A stretch of 64,000 bases of DNA from Branchiostoma floridae (GCF_000003815.2 NC_049983.1:20422579-20486578), one strand, 5' to 3'; shown: positions 36,697 to 49,380, numbered from the stretch's first letter. Notes: generated by a model not told the origin, from the sequence alone. Translations and numbers: made by a program.

Positions 36697-39288
36697 CTGT
36701 AAAACATGAATGGAAGGCAGTCTTTAGTGATGGAGTTATCACCTGAGTCTTTCATTCAGAAAAGCCTTAATTCATTCACAGTGCATTCTCAATAAGAGGT
36801 TGTCAATGTATTACTTATGCAGCAGCATTGTCATAAGACCAACACTGATCAAACGGACAACATGAAATGTATCACTGAGTATAAAATATTCACATCCTTA
36901 CACTACGCTTCGCCCTGCACGTAGGTAGAATATTTTTGTATCATTTTAACGTTCTAATTTTAATTCTAAGTAAAACAAATAAACCCTTCGCCACAAGCTT
37001 GGCACAGTTCCACCCCAAAATTATTATAGCATATATTACGTTGTTACAATAGTGACTGTAAAATGTAGATTATTTCTGTTATCGTTCGCAATCGGATCAA
37101 ACATTTTCCATTATAAAACTGCTCTCCTGGAGTAAATACGACAGGCCGGAAATTCAATGGGGAGGCCGGAGATTGGGCGCGAAGAAGATTTGTTGTGAAT
37201 GGGGCCCCCGCATTGATATGAAAATCGTTTCTACACACACGGCCCGGGTCGGCCGGCCCCGCTGAGTAAAGCGCATCCGTGCGTGCCAGGAATACCAAAA
37301 CCCGCCTGTCCCACAAAACCTGCTCCAAATCTGTCTCCGTTTGGGGCCTGCTTCTGCGGAAATGATGCAGTTTGGGGAGCCGGGGGTCACGGACAAGGGC
37401 TCGCATCAACATCTGGAACCTGTGTCGGCTAGCAGGGGGAAGGTGGGCGAGCGGCTATCGAGTTTCCCCTATTACACACATCCGCGAGCCTGATGGCTTC
37501 AGGCCCGCCGGAAATTAGACGCGGGGCACCTCCGGAGCAGGGGCTCCCTGTGCATACCAAACACACGGGAAGAAACACTGCCTGGCACGGTCAAAACAAC
37601 AGCATAAACACTGGGAAAACTGGAGAACCCAGAAGCATCCCCAAAACACATACATGCCCGTCTGTAGTATATGCCATGGGGGGAAAGAATCCCTACAGCA
37701 TACAGGAATTCAAGCAACCAGGGAACGGCTGACTTTCAAGCCAGGAAAAGGATTTTGGCAGGGAAATCTGTGGAGTCCTGCCAAAACTATAAAGCCATGT
37801 GGACGTGTTTAGACTCGTTGATGAACTCTTGACGGGTCGGAGCTGCTCGGGAGGAGGGGCACTGGCTAAGGTTTCAAACGAAAATATTTCTCAAGTAAAT
37901 AGAGGATATTGCAGGGCCACCTGTACACACCTGGTCTAGGCAGATCTGGCCTGTCAGGGTGTGTAAATAATGACACAACTTCTGTGTACTTCGTCTCCAA
38001 GCTGCGGGTTCAAAACTTCCCCTTACTGCCTTAGAACAGAAATATAGTGCCGGGTAAATTTGTGAAACACACATCCCCTAAAAGAACGTCATTTTTCTGA
38101 CAATTTCTGTGGCAAGCTTGTGGGTATGGGCAAACTGAAACGGCAAAAAAGAACAACATAATTTTGAAGACAACTTACCGATGAAGGATATGGCATCAGG
38201 AAAGAACTGGGAGAGGTTCTGGCTCCAGTGGTCTGAGATGGGGATCTGCTTGTACGTGAAGGTCTCGGATCCCTCGAATTTGTTGGGCAAGTTGGGGGTG
38301 ACGTTGAGGATATGTGTGATGCCGTACTTTCTCAGACTGTCCAAGTTGGCCGCGTCCTTCGCCGTGCCGAGGTAGAGGTAGGGGAGGATCTGGACGGGGT
38401 AGGCGTCCAGGGGAGGCGAGTCGCTGTCCGAGGAGTCGCTTGCGATGTCGGAACCCTCCGAGCTGGAGGACGAGTCNNNNNNNNNNNNNNNNNNNNNNNN
38501 NNNNNNNNNNNNNNNNNNNNNNNNNNNNNNNNNNNNNNNNNNNNNNNNNNNNNNNNNNNNNNNNNNNNNNNNNNNNNNNNNNNNNNNNNNNNNNNNNNNN
38601 NNNNNNNNNNNNNNNNNNNNNNNNNNNNNNNNNNNNNNNNNNNNNNNNNNNNNNNNNNNNNNNNNNNNNNNNNNNNNNNNNNNNNNNNNNNNNNNNNNNN
38701 NNNNNNNNNNNNNNNNNNNNNNNNNNNNNNNNNNNNNNNNNNNNNNNNNNNNNNNNNNNNNNNNNNNNNNNNNNNNNNNNNNNNNNNNNNNNNNNNNNNN
38801 NNNNNNNNNNNNNNNTAGTCTGAGAAAATTGGAGCAAAATCTACTGTACCAAACGTACTGCATGACAGCACACCAGGTGTTCAAATAGTTGACATACAAC
38901 CGGTAAAAAACCGAAGCGAGTAAAGGGGCGTACCTTGTAGGTAGAACGCTCTGCAGCCGTCCTCCTGCAACTTTTTCATCAGAAGGTTTATGGTCTGGCT
39001 CGTGCACCCTGAATCTGTCGATGCCTCGTCGTACAAAATAACAAAGTCCTCCTTGCACCTACGGTTGAACCTCTCCTTGCCGACATCGCTGAGGATTAGG
39101 GTATTGATTGAACAGTTCCCCTTTTTGAGGCGCTTCAACATGAGCGAGGGAATGACAACATTAATGGCGCCCTCGATGTGCGAGGCGGCGTAGTCTTCGC
39201 ATGCCCTGCAGTCCAACTGCAACACGTCCATATCCTGTGTCAGATGGTCGTACAACCAGTCCACGGATTTTGTATTCGGTTCCGTCAT
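36401..39288 (-). CDS. Dusp6/7/9: MAP kinase phosphatase of the DUSP6/7/9 (MKP-3) type, three exons
   Basis: This enzyme family removes phosphate from both threonine and tyrosine of activated ERK in the cytoplasm, and acts as feedback control in FGF/ERK signalling. The gene has the full family plan: an N-terminal rhodanese-like, ERK-binding domain in exon 1; a serine- and aspartate-rich linker followed by the start of the phosphatase domain in exon 2; and the catalytic loop and C-terminus in exon 3. The pieces read [34 protein letters not shown] (general acid Asp) and [20 protein letters not shown] (active-site HCxxGxxR). Joins have matching phases: exon 1 ends after one base of a glycine codon, and exon 2 ends ATC-G while exon 3 begins AG-GAA. 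The 5' part of exon 2 and its acceptor lie in the assembly gap, so about 339 nt are unread. Orthology to the vertebrate DUSP6/7/9 ancestor, not to one paralog, is my inference. Confidence 0.95.
36697..38178 (-). other. Dusp6/7/9: Dusp6/7/9 intron 2
   Basis: This is a 1482-bp GT-AG intron. The part at 37140-37560 is GC-rich, unlike the AT-rich remainder, and could carry regulatory sequence. I recognise no exon or repeat inside it. Confidence 0.85.
38179..38476 (-). CDS. Dusp6/7/9: Dusp6/7/9 exon 2, visible part
   Basis: The readable part begins inside the acidic serine linker ([20 protein letters not shown]) and runs through the first half of the phosphatase domain to PDAISFI. The donor is ATCG/GTAAGT, with the intron starting at 38178. 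The general acid aspartate is in PISDHWSQ. The 5' boundary is hidden by the N run. Confidence 0.93.
38477..38815. other. Assembly gap, 339 N
   Basis: A run of N hides the start of Dusp6/7/9 exon 2, its splice acceptor and the end of intron 1. Sequence resumes at 38816 in what must be intron 1. Confidence 1.
38934..39288 (-). CDS. Dusp6/7/9: Dusp6/7/9 exon 1 (rhodanese-like domain)
   Basis: It encodes 118 residues plus one base. It starts [16 protein letters not shown] in a good context (AAAA before ATG). Features include [18 protein letters not shown] at 27-44 and the ERK-docking basic motif LKRLKKG at 51-57, equivalent to the kinase-interaction motif of DUSP6. It ends CRAFYLQ-G with the donor CAAG/GTACGC, and the intron begins at 38933. 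Confidence 0.95.
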
Positions 39289-41624
39289 TTTTGTTACTGT
39301 CCGAAGTATTGTCTCCTCTTGGACTGGAATCTTGACGAGCTTCTCTCTCCGTGTGGAGAGTGCCTTTTCTCGCTGGTAAAATGTGATGGAATGTCTTGCT
39401 TGAGACGCGAATCGGCGGTAGCACTGCCCCGCTCTAGCCGGCGAAATTCACCGTTGTTCGTCGATAAAATCCTCGGTGTCGCCTGGATCTTCCTTGCCGA
39501 GGTTCCTGGCAAGTCTTCCCGGTATGGATTGGCTACTTCACCCGGTAGCAACAACTGGAGATCTTCGAGAAATACGGCCTGAGCGCTTCTAATGCCCGCC
39601 TCACATCTGACAACACACACACTCTCTCTCACCGACCCCACTCACTTCCATATACAGCACAAACAATACATACTCCTTCTTTTAGACAGCCAATCAGCGT
39701 GCTCCTTTCCATTATCGTCATCGCCGTTACTATGGTGACTAATAACCTCATCTTCCATTGTGTCCATTGACGTTTACGGGACCCGCCTCCGGATTTGGCC
39801 GATACAATATAGTGCACGGTTGCCATCAAATTCAACCTATATAAAATATCGGATGATAATTTTTTCTCGGTATCGGGCAAACACAATACGGTCGGTGCCT
39901 CTGTATGTCGTGTTATGTTTTGTCTACGCATTGATTTAGGGTAATTTTCCGAGGAAGTGCTTATGCTTTTTTTTGGCCAGCAGCGTCTTCTTATTCAATT
40001 CTAAATAAAGAAGACGTACTGATATCATAGTGTGTGACAGTGATCTTGCTTGGCGTACTTTTTGGGGAAATTCGGTCTGGAATATTTGGCGTGAGGTAAT
40101 AAAACGCCCCAATATCATTAATATTGACTCTCAAGATTTGTCTCAATGGAGACCAATCTTGAATAGATAACAATGATTGATGATAGATAAGCAATAATTA
40201 GCATGAGAATATGTGGAAAAGGCATTTACTTAGAAATAACATTCTCTTGGATAATGTTGTTGTTCTTGATTGTCATTAGGTGTTATCTTAAGCATTGCTA
40301 ATATACTACTAGTAGTAGTAGTGGGAAACCAGAGTAAACTTTGTTATCTATCATTTTCGTGTATCATTTTCAGTCCTGTTGTGGAAGGCCACAGATCGTT
40401 TATGAGACAAGCTTTCACATCATTAGTATGAGGACACATCGAAATTGAAAGGCATTTGTCATCTGTCAAATCGCCCACGCAAAAAATTAATGACAAGTCC
40501 CATGTAGAGCTAGAACACACTGCATCTAGCGGACAAAAGCGTTACTGCAGAACGTAACAAATGTGCGCGAAACAGGCGTGTGTATAAAGGTCGCCCCTGT
40601 GGTTTTTCTTCAAATGCCTCGGGGGTCTGGTATTTCCGGTGGCGGTTTACACACAAACACATCAGATGGAGCATACAAATCACTCAAATGGTTAGGGGAG
40701 GAGCCACGCCATTGGCCAGCCGGTCCCCCGGGAGCAGGGATAATTGGTTGTACGGAAGCGAACTGGGTCGATAGCAGTTGTCCGAGAGCGGGGATGACCG
40801 GATGGAATTACTGGGACTGTAAGCGTAATCACCGAGACGGGACGGTAGCAGAGGGCTGAACGGACAGACGGCTGGGACCATGTGTCCATTTAATACGGAA
40901 AGTCGTGCACGAATATTATATTCAAACATTTTTGGTAAAAACCAAACACTCACAACCAGACACAGTGCGAATCAGGGAGAGTGCAGTGAATCTCTTTGTG
41001 AATATGCATTTAATGTATTAGATCTACAATCTATATTATTTATTTTCTGTTCAGATGTACCCCACAAATGTTGTTTGCCTCGACGTCAAAACGATTGATA
41101 AAACCTCACGACAAATGAATTGATAAAGACAAATCCTTTCGAAGCAAAAACAGCGAAACGAGGAATGATAAAATTGATAACATCTATTTATTTTAACATT
41201 TCGTGTGGCGAAATATACCACAAAATACGACAAATATCAGTGTACATTTGATTGACTGCAGCTGCATGCTAATAGATTCGCCCTGGGTGCGCTGAGGCTT
41301 ACACAAGCGTGTCTGTAGCTGACACAGTCTCGGGGATTTTCTTAGCTTTCCTGCGCGGAAATGCAGGTGCTTAACCTTTCCCAGCACTAAAATCACTTGA
41401 AACAACTCTGTATACTCGGGTCATATCCTGTATTGGTATAGGGGAGTTGTATAAACCTATCTTTGGCTCTAGGTAATGGCGGGACTCGTGCCTTGTCGGT
41501 TCGAGGAGGCCCTTTATTTACCACGAGAATTCCGGAAGCCAATTTTAAATGGTTCATGGGCACAGTTGGAAAGGGCACGGTAATACTCACAGCGACGTTC
41601 GGGCTTAGGACTTCGCTAGCACAA
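39289..41624 (-). promoter_or_regulatory. Dusp6/7/9: 5' UTR, promoter and upstream region of Dusp6/7/9
   Basis: The first 350 bp upstream of the start codon are CpG-rich and probably contain the 5' UTR. A CCAAT box (plus strand 39690-39694), an ETS-type GGAAGTG (minus strand near 39650) and a near X-box GTTACTATGGTGAC (39726-39739, one mismatch) follow. ETS sites would suit a gene induced by ERK, but single short motifs are weak evidence. A second CpG-rich block with a CCATTGGCC motif lies at 40620-40860. I see no other gene here. Confidence 0.4.
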
Positions 41625-41656
41625 GATAACTCAGCCTAGGCTCAGGCTGAGTTATC
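41625..41656. repeat. Perfect 13-bp hairpin
   Basis: GATAACTCAGCCT at 41625-41637 is exactly complementary to AGGCTGAGTTATC at 41644-41656, with a 6-nt loop. It is followed by neither a T run nor a gene, so a terminator role is unlikely. It may be a foldback relic. Confidence 0.75.
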
Positions 41657-44600
41657 ATTACATAGTCGGTGTAGTCGATCGAAGTGACTGCTGAATGGAG
41701 CCTTGCTCAGTCATTGCTAGAGCCAAGTACATTTACCAAATGCCCTCGCTGAATGATCAAGATTTTGGACCGTCGGACCTCAGAAAGGAAAAGGGATTGT
41801 ATTGTCTCGGCCTGATGATTATCTTGAGAATAACTATAAGTACAACTGTATGTTGTAGGATCACATCGATGACCCATCGATTTCTGTCATTCTCTACTTT
41901 TCTGTCTCAGTTTCTGCAAAACAATTTCGTATTCGTCCAGAGAAACAAAAACAACTGACAGTATCTAAGTAGGTCGGTCGGAACGTACGTACTCTCCAGG
42001 TAAACAGTACAGAATAAACTGTTTTGGCAGACGTCCTTCCAAACCGTGAATGAAGAAAGCCGGGTGATTAGTTAGTACGACATAATGTGCGTGTGTCTAA
42101 TCCACATGGGACCTCGGCGGCTTCCTGTTTACCTTCCACCTTTCATTCATAAAAATCCGTTTGTCACACACGCTGGTTATCGCATTAGCATGTCAATGGA
42201 CAGGTGACTGTGGACAGGATGCGTCAAATCTAGTAACGACACGAAAGCCACAAACTGCAGGTTCCACCTCCTTGGTTACGATAGGTGATAATGATATAAT
42301 GGGCACGTGTGTAGCGACCTAACATCTTCCTGTTTTCCTGTTAAAGGATTAATGAAATCAGTAATTTAGAGCAAATTGGTGTTATTGCTATTTTGTGATT
42401 CGCTAGTACTGTTGTCAGTTGTAGCCCGAGAAAGCGAAATGTCAGATGGTCTCAAACCCCATATTTTTGTCAGGATTTGAACGAGCATTACTATTGTGCA
42501 TATGGATACTAGTTATACGTTCTGAACAGAATATTTGAGTTCAATAGGCACTAGCGTATAATGTGATTAGTTACTGATATAACGTCATGTTGTACGTGCA
42601 AATTCTCGCGTGTATCAAATATTATCTATACATGTACACAACAATTCGCAATAAAATAAGATAAATTATTAATCTTATTCATATTTGGCAGGATGTGCGT
42701 AAAGATCCGATGAATTGAAACACACCTAGCACGCGACCAAGTGATTATGCACAAGGGCAGGGATGGTGTGAGGCCATTTGATAAGGATCTTTTCCCGCCA
42801 TTTCCTCTGTTCCCGCCATGTCCATTCATGAGATCCCAGGTAATTCATGAGTCATGCGTGATCTGGTCAGGATGTGATTTTGCGGATTCGGTTGTTGTTC
42901 ACAAGATGTGCGTACACATTACAAACCGACCCGCAAAATGACCCAAAAAATGTGACAAATTGTGAACCAGAATGTCGTCTGCCAGACGATCGCACGACGC
43001 TAAACCGGAAGGGACACATACTGCACGCCCATCTTTCCTACTGCATTGCATTACCGGCTGCCATTCATATTAGCACTGCTTTTCACAGACATATCATTGT
43101 ATAGTCAAATAATGATAATAATGACAACCATGAGATGCTTCAGTGGGAGCGGTGTTGGGAGGGTGGTCACACATATCACAAAAATATATCAAGGTGGAAT
43201 TGTAAATGTTGAATTCATGTAAGTAACAGAAATTACCATGCAGGCAATGCGCCAAGCTAATACTGAATATTATATTCACATAACGTTACATTTAATATGT
43301 CACGTTTTTCCCAATGTATTTCGATAAAACTAAAAGCTTCAAACTCACAAAGGAAAAAATAAACCGTTGGTAACAATGCCAGCACTGTTTCCAATTGTTA
43401 TGATGTCAGCAATTTGTAGCCGCCAACACATACAGAAATGCAATACTCCTCGCTCAAATACGTATCGCAGACGACGGAGGTGCACTGAATATATATTCCA
43501 TTCATACCATGATAGTAGAGGTGCGGACTGACAGTACTAGTCTTTTCAGTACCCAATGTAACGTTACGTCAATCTGATGTAGGACCGTTAGTTTTTGTCC
43601 CTCGCTGCTGTAAACATTTAGAATTTTGTCATCATAATGACGTCATAAAGTCACGGATTTAATGAATATGCTTATAGATCGGTTGATATTATCATTTGAT
43701 TACATACATCATACTAGTATTTATTTGCGTTGCCAACCCCATCTAATGTTGTTACATATTCTTTGGCGCCAAACGTTACATTGGAAACCATTCTATGTTC
43801 CAAGTCTCATGATGAAGTATCAAAAGAAATCAATGGCGTGTTGTCGCATTTCCGGGGGGGGGGGGGGGGGGCAGTGACCTTCTTTTGAGGACACCCCATC
43901 CGTGATGGCATGAATGAAACGGGCGTAAAATCAATGGCTGGCTCCCGAAAAATGGCGCGCGCGGGTAGACATCTCCAGCGTGGGGAATTCGTCTTCAGTA
44001 GAAAGAATGAAAGCAAAGTCTGCTTCGTGCACGAATAATTTTACCTCCTGATGGATCCATCATCTGTGAGGACTGATCGGCCAATTTAAAACTGAATGTA
44101 TTAGACTGATTTGACAGAGCCTGATGATAAATTGGTAGAAAGACAAATCTGAAATATGGAGTTCAGCACCAAAGGGAACTATTGACGTTGACTAATGTAC
44201 AATAATACAAAAATTATGAACATCTCAACATAAAGCAGGAATATTATAGTTATGATTCCACGGGATGGTGCATCATCGGCTGATAAGCCAAGAGGCCATG
44301 TTTCATCCGGGACATTGAACCTATATACTTATTACTTTATACTTATGCCAGCGTTTTTTAATTCTTTTATTTGATGTATTCGGCTGTATATGCCAGTGTT
44401 ACGATGTTTTGATGACATGAGTGGATGGAATTTTGGGAAAAGTGCAGACATCTTCATATTTAGAAGTCTCGGAACATAATGATACATGTATAAGCTACAT
44501 AGAGTCTATTCCGAGTCACCGAAATGATTTTGTAATTCTAAATTGTTTAAACAATCAAAAAATTAAGTTTGAACATATTGATATTTTTTAGACATTGGGA

Positions 44601-46200
44601 AAGTAACGGTACAAATATCTCTTTATTTAGAACAATTTCAAACATTATGTGTTTTTTCACTGTTGGAACAAGTTCCATCAATTTGCGTCGTTTCTCCCTC
44701 TATAAATACTTCCATTGCCGTCGGAACCGAAGCTGCTATTATAAAGCTGGCTCCATTGTTTGGCTCTTGTATATTTTCTCTATATAGCTATAAATAAATA
44801 GACACTGGCGACGCTTTTGTGCATTTGGAATTTCCTTGGTCCGACAGAAAAAAAGCTTTTCAGTTGATCATTACTCTGTATTGTTGGTGGAGGCTGATGC
44901 CCGGTCATTAACACTGGTGCATTTGCTCGGCTACTGGCTGTGTTCAATTTGCTTGTGCCTAAAGCGGTAGCATAGAAATTACCACTCAACCTTTGCTAAA
45001 ACGAAGAAAGCGGTGCTGCGGTTCAATGTCCTGAGTCCTGAACACGAAGCATCGATCGCGAAAGCGTTCTTACCACCCTAATATGTCTAGATAAATGCAC
45101 CCACACTGGCCACAGGGATCTAGTCGAAATGGACTTTCAACACGGCCTATGACCGGAGATGCAGCGTAGACATCCGCATAGCCACAGTCGGCAACGTAAT
45201 AAGACGGTGCCCACAGGTACAAGAAGAAAACCGCTTATGAGGCTGAAAGGAGATGAGGAAATCTGGTCAGCATGACAGTTCGCTTTCGACCGCTCGAGCG
45301 GACGTTGAACTTCTTTCTTCCTCAGTTGTAACTTGCAGACCCAGAGAGACACTACGGTAGAGAGACACGCCTATAATCATAAGTGTCCGGCTCTGAGTTT
45401 TAGGCGCGTATTTCTGAACTTTGGTACGTCTATCCAGCAGCTCGACGCTTAAACCACGAATTGTGACAGTAGGAGTTAGTCAGCTAGTGTCCTAGGACAT
45501 GTAGGAGTGAACTGGACGGCCGGCGGTGATAGCTGGATAGACTGCAAAAGACTGACTGAAATCCCATGGCAACGTATTTGTCCCTATTTGGCTAAATTTT
45601 TCTCTTGTTGTATCCAACTGACACGTCTGCTTGGAGACTAACAAGAAAGACATACTTGTATAGACCGCCACAAGACCTGAACACTGAGTCGGCACCGTAC
45701 ATCTGCTTGGACATTAGGTGCGTGTCGACTCTTACTCTAAGAACACACCACTCTCTTACATAATGTCAAAGTGGATTTTCTATAGAAATATTTCAACACG
45801 AGTCATCTTGAGAGACGTTAGAAAAGCATCCTGTCGACTCTGACCGAATTCAATTACAGGCTTTGAACATGACTATGGCCTTCACATGGATTGAGATTGA
45901 CATCTCCATGGACGTATGGAAATTCAAATACGTGCTGTAGGAACTGCACAGGGAAAACGTCAAACGCACTAAGAGTAGACAGACAGACAGGCGACAGAGC
46001 CATTCCGACAACCAAACTTGGTTAATTTACTCGGCAAAACTACAAAGTAGCTATGAGTCTGACGCCCCTTGGCCTACTTAGCGGTTGTATCGGATCGTTT
46101 TTTTTTTAACATGACCTGTATCATTCAGGAGGGCACAATGTGACGTGTGTGGCACTTGGGGTCAATGTGAGGTATGCTAAGTTTTATCAAACGTTTTCCT
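41657..46200. other. Intergenic DNA, no supported gene
   Basis: All frames are short. An 18-base G run lies at 43854-43871. No element ends, RNA genes or known protein motifs are seen. Confidence 0.45.
43854..43871 (+). repeat. Homopolymer run G18
   Basis: Eighteen consecutive G. The exact length is prone to sequencing error, and the run can form G-quadruplex structure. Confidence 0.9.
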
Positions 46201-46212
46201 GTCCATCCGTAA

Positions 46213-46227
46213 CGTCACATATATAAA
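46213..46227 (+). promoter_or_regulatory. Candidate core promoter: CRE half-site and TATA box
   Basis: CGTCA (46213-46217) is followed immediately by TATATAAA (46220-46227). This would start transcription near 46250, about 370 bp before the candidate start codon at 46618. Both motifs are short, so chance is possible. Confidence 0.3.
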
Positions 46228-46617
46228 CTGCATCTGTTCCCTGGCCGGTTATATTCCTCTGGCCGGCTTACTCCTCTATTTGTTCCATTTCTACGATTTT
46301 TCCAGCGATCCGGAGTCTGGTAGAGACTAGTATCGATCAGCGACAATCGCAATTGGGCGCGAAATCATGAAAATTGTGCAAAGCGTTGAGCAGCATTTTA
46401 TCAACGCAAATCTCTCTTTGATTTGATATCATTTTTTGTACAGATTTTTTTGTTGCTTCATTTGCAACACTGCGGATTAGAATAACTATCTTGTATTGAA
46501 ACTGAGAATTTGACATTACGGATGCGGATCCGGACATATTGTAGGGATCATCTCGGCTTCATACAGTCCAGTAAGATACCCATTTACCCACTTTAGGTTT
46601 GCTTTTCTCTTAGCAAC

Positions 46618-46725
46618 ATGAATCCAGCGAAAACCAGCAAGTTAAACAACAACATCGTGTTCCCCGGATACGTCGCCCCCATGAAGATCCGAAAAGAAAG
46701 TTTGCGCCCTCGGCGTCGCACAGAA
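46618..46725 (+). CDS. Candidate first coding exon, unrecognised
   Basis: The frame opens MNPAKTSKLNNNIVFPGYVA and continues through a basic stretch (KIRKESLRPRRRTE) in locally GC-richer, codon-like sequence. A GTATGC donor-like site follows at about 46726. The frame stays open to 46884, but its residues there turn serine- and proline-rich, so I place the boundary at the donor. No following exon is recognised in the window. A TATA box lies about 400 bp upstream. I know no matching family. Confidence 0.25.
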
Positions 46726-46884
46726 GTATGCACACTGACGGCTTTCCCCTATCGGTCTTGCGAGAACGCTCGCTCGCTCAATAATTGCGCATGTTGTTCT
46801 ACTGCCCTTTCGTCTCTGAAACAAATGTTCCTTTCCACGAAACGCCCACACTCATCACAGTTTTCTGCGCCCCCTCCTCACTAA

Positions 46885-47664
46885 CTCATCACCTACATCA
46901 TTCCGTTACCAGCACACGACTGCACTGTTACATAGTATCACATATAGATACGTTAGTATCTCAGTTGCTACTCCATTTACTAGGAGTGAGATTCGCTAAT
47001 AGATGGTGTAATTAAGCTAATCTAAACGTAATCACTATGATCGCGCCTGCTGTGAAATATGTCCTCTATATTTCAAGCTGTATATCTGATCAACCCCCGT
47101 GGATAATACCAATAACATGTGAATAAGAAAAGCCAATGTCCTCCATCATAACTGTTCCAGATTATAAAACAGTCTTATGCAGAAACTTGTCTTATGCAAT
47201 AACTTGACCAAGCGTCAACTCCATGGGGCAAAAATCTTATGTGAAGTACTGAGCAAAGCATTGAAACGCCTTTTTTAAATCTTGCCTTCATCATCTGGGG
47301 CAACTTCAGAAGGGATAGCGCTTTGGTCATGGAAGTAAAACCTCTTAGGGAAAACTAAAAGCATGTAGACTCCTTGATAGAGTGATTCAAAGGCCAGGTC
47401 CGGTCACTGAACAGTAAACATGAATGCACGTATTCACAGTGGCTGCGTTGCTTCAATGCTTGGCGCGAATTGAAAGCTCTTCAGTACCTAGGGCGACGCC
47501 TACTCTGTCCATGTGGACCTGAACTTTGCTTCTGACAGGAAACTAGAGAGTCGTGACTGTAGCAGCCAGAGGTAGATCACCGGGTGATGGACTTGAAAGT
47601 TTCACTGAAAAAAAAATCTGTCTCAAGTTCTCTTTTCAAATCTGACTTAACAACTAGCAAAATA
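46885..47664. other. Intergenic or intronic DNA, nothing recognised
   Basis: No gene, repeat ends or RNA is seen. If the candidate exon at 46618 is real, this would be its intron. Confidence 0.35.
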
Positions 47665-47672
47665 TGTGTGTG

Positions 47673-47720
<48 letters not shown>

Positions 47721-47762
47721 TGTGTGTTTGGTGTGTTTGTTTGTTTGTGTGCTTGTGCGTGT
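47665..47762 (+). repeat. (TGCG)n / (TG)n compound microsatellite
   Basis: About a dozen GCGT units are flanked by GT and GTTT runs. The apparent CVRACVRA-type peptide across it is an artefact of the repeat. Confidence 0.95.
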
Positions 47763-48540
47763 GGGGATGTTTGTGTTGGGGGTGGGTGTATTTATGTAAA
47801 ATTACTAACAACTAACGACTGTAGGGCAGAGACGAAACTTACAATACAACCGACTAACTAGAAATTCCCCTTTCGCCATAACAGTGGGCAGGCAATGACA
47901 CGCCACATCGAGAATTTCCCCTTCGTGAAATGGATCCTGTATGGGGGCGTGGTTCCGTCGTGACGCACCTGTGAGTTTCCTGTTGTACAATTTAGCCATC
48001 CTGCATGCAGTAGCCTGAAGTTTTGAGACACGCTCCACGCCACGCCAATGAGCCATTACGGGCTCCTCTCCTCCCGCCTCCTTGCAACATTCTACTTCGC
48101 TAACGACTTCCACCGTTCCGGTAACTTCATTACAACTCCTGGCCAATCAATGGGGACCTCTAACCTCTGTAACCGTGACCTTGCTGTCACAAACTGTCTG
48201 TTTTCTGTAACAGCAGCATGAAAAACGTGCTTTGACTTATTGATTAAAAGCATGGGGTAGTGCCACCGTAGTAGCCATTCAAACGTTGTTCAAATGTACA
48301 GGGTGGCCAGTAGAATACTAGTAAATGTTACAGTTGCTACGTTCTGTTCAGGTGTTTTAGTCGAACTGGGGAGCGTAGTAGATGAGAGAGGAAAGATCAC
48401 TTTCTTAGAGACTAATCCACCTGACTACGCAAATACAATTTTTTCAGCTCACGAGTATCAAGTATAGTTCTTCCCTTCTACCGCTAGGATATTGAAAACA
48501 AACTCAGTTTCGCTAAGTTTGAGGTAGTTGGTTGGTTGGT

Positions 48541-48624
48541 GAGTGAGAAAGTGAGTGAGTGAGTGAGTGAGTGAGTGAGTGAGTGGGTGAGTGGGTGAGT
48601 GAGTGAGTGAGTGAGTGAGTGAGT
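48541..48624 (+). repeat. (GAGT)n microsatellite
   Basis: About twenty GAGT units with a few GGGT variants, preceded by a short (TTGG)n run. Confidence 0.95.
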
Positions 48625-49165
48625 CAACCCACCAGTACGTTGTTTCGCGAAAGTGTGGGAGGAGACGTTATGTAAGTTCATGAGCCAGTTTCATGGTACA
48701 TGTATTGTGATATTACCACCATCACTGCCATAAACGATCTCGTGCAATTAGATCCGAAGGAAAACTAACTTCGCATTTAAAGTTGTGGTGATTTGATCTT
48801 CAGCAAATACGTACGCACACGGAACATCTTTCTAAGAGTCCTCCTATCAGTACGAGTATGTGTAGTAAATGTTTCGATAAGCTCCTTCCTGTGCAGCTGA
48901 AGCCCAGCAATATTCAGCTATGCGGGCCTGCTACGGAAGCCGGAAAGACATGACGCAAATCGTAGGTGGACACTGGCGGCGTGGCCGATACATCATTCCC
49001 TCGCGCTGATGAAAAATACCTGACTCCGCGCGGCATTTCAGACTTCGTTCTTTAATCTTCATGCTCTTTCCAAGAACACAAGCTGAAGCATTTTCGTTTC
49101 TTTCTAACAAAACATATCACAGTTCTGATGTTAATGCATCTTCTAACCTTTGGTTTGTATTGTCG
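48625..49165. other. Intergenic DNA, nothing recognised
   Basis: Unique-looking sequence with no gene or element ends seen. Confidence 0.4.
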
Positions 49166-49380
49166 ACTATAGGGCCATGTGGTGCAACTACTCGGAGTGT
49201 AAGGCCCAGATATTTAGAGGTCCTGGGTTCGGTTATGTAACTACTTTAACGTACCTAGATTCAGCCTTTAGGGGCAGAGATTGCCCTAATCGTATGGGTA
49301 CTCAAGTCAAAGACTCTGACTTAAGGTGTTAGGTCCTTCTGTGCCTACAGGCAATTTGGACACTACTAGACTAACAAACC
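49166..49380 (+). mobile_element. Candidate tRNA-derived SINE
   Basis: GGGCCATGTGGTGCAACTAC at about 49171 resembles a tRNA 5' half with an A box. It is followed 50 nt later by TCCTGGGTTCGGTTATG, which contains a B-box-like GGTTCGGTT. The acceptor stem does not close, so it is not a tRNA gene. The 3' limit is uncertain. Confidence 0.45.

Noticed and set aside
38078-39058. One long minus-strand frame of 326 codons spanning the N run.
   Set aside because: The frame is artificial because N codons are read through. The real structure is exon 2 joined by splicing to exon 1, with intron sequence on both sides.
47664-47861. Cys/Val/Arg repeat peptide.
   Set aside because: It is a direct translation of the TGCG microsatellite.
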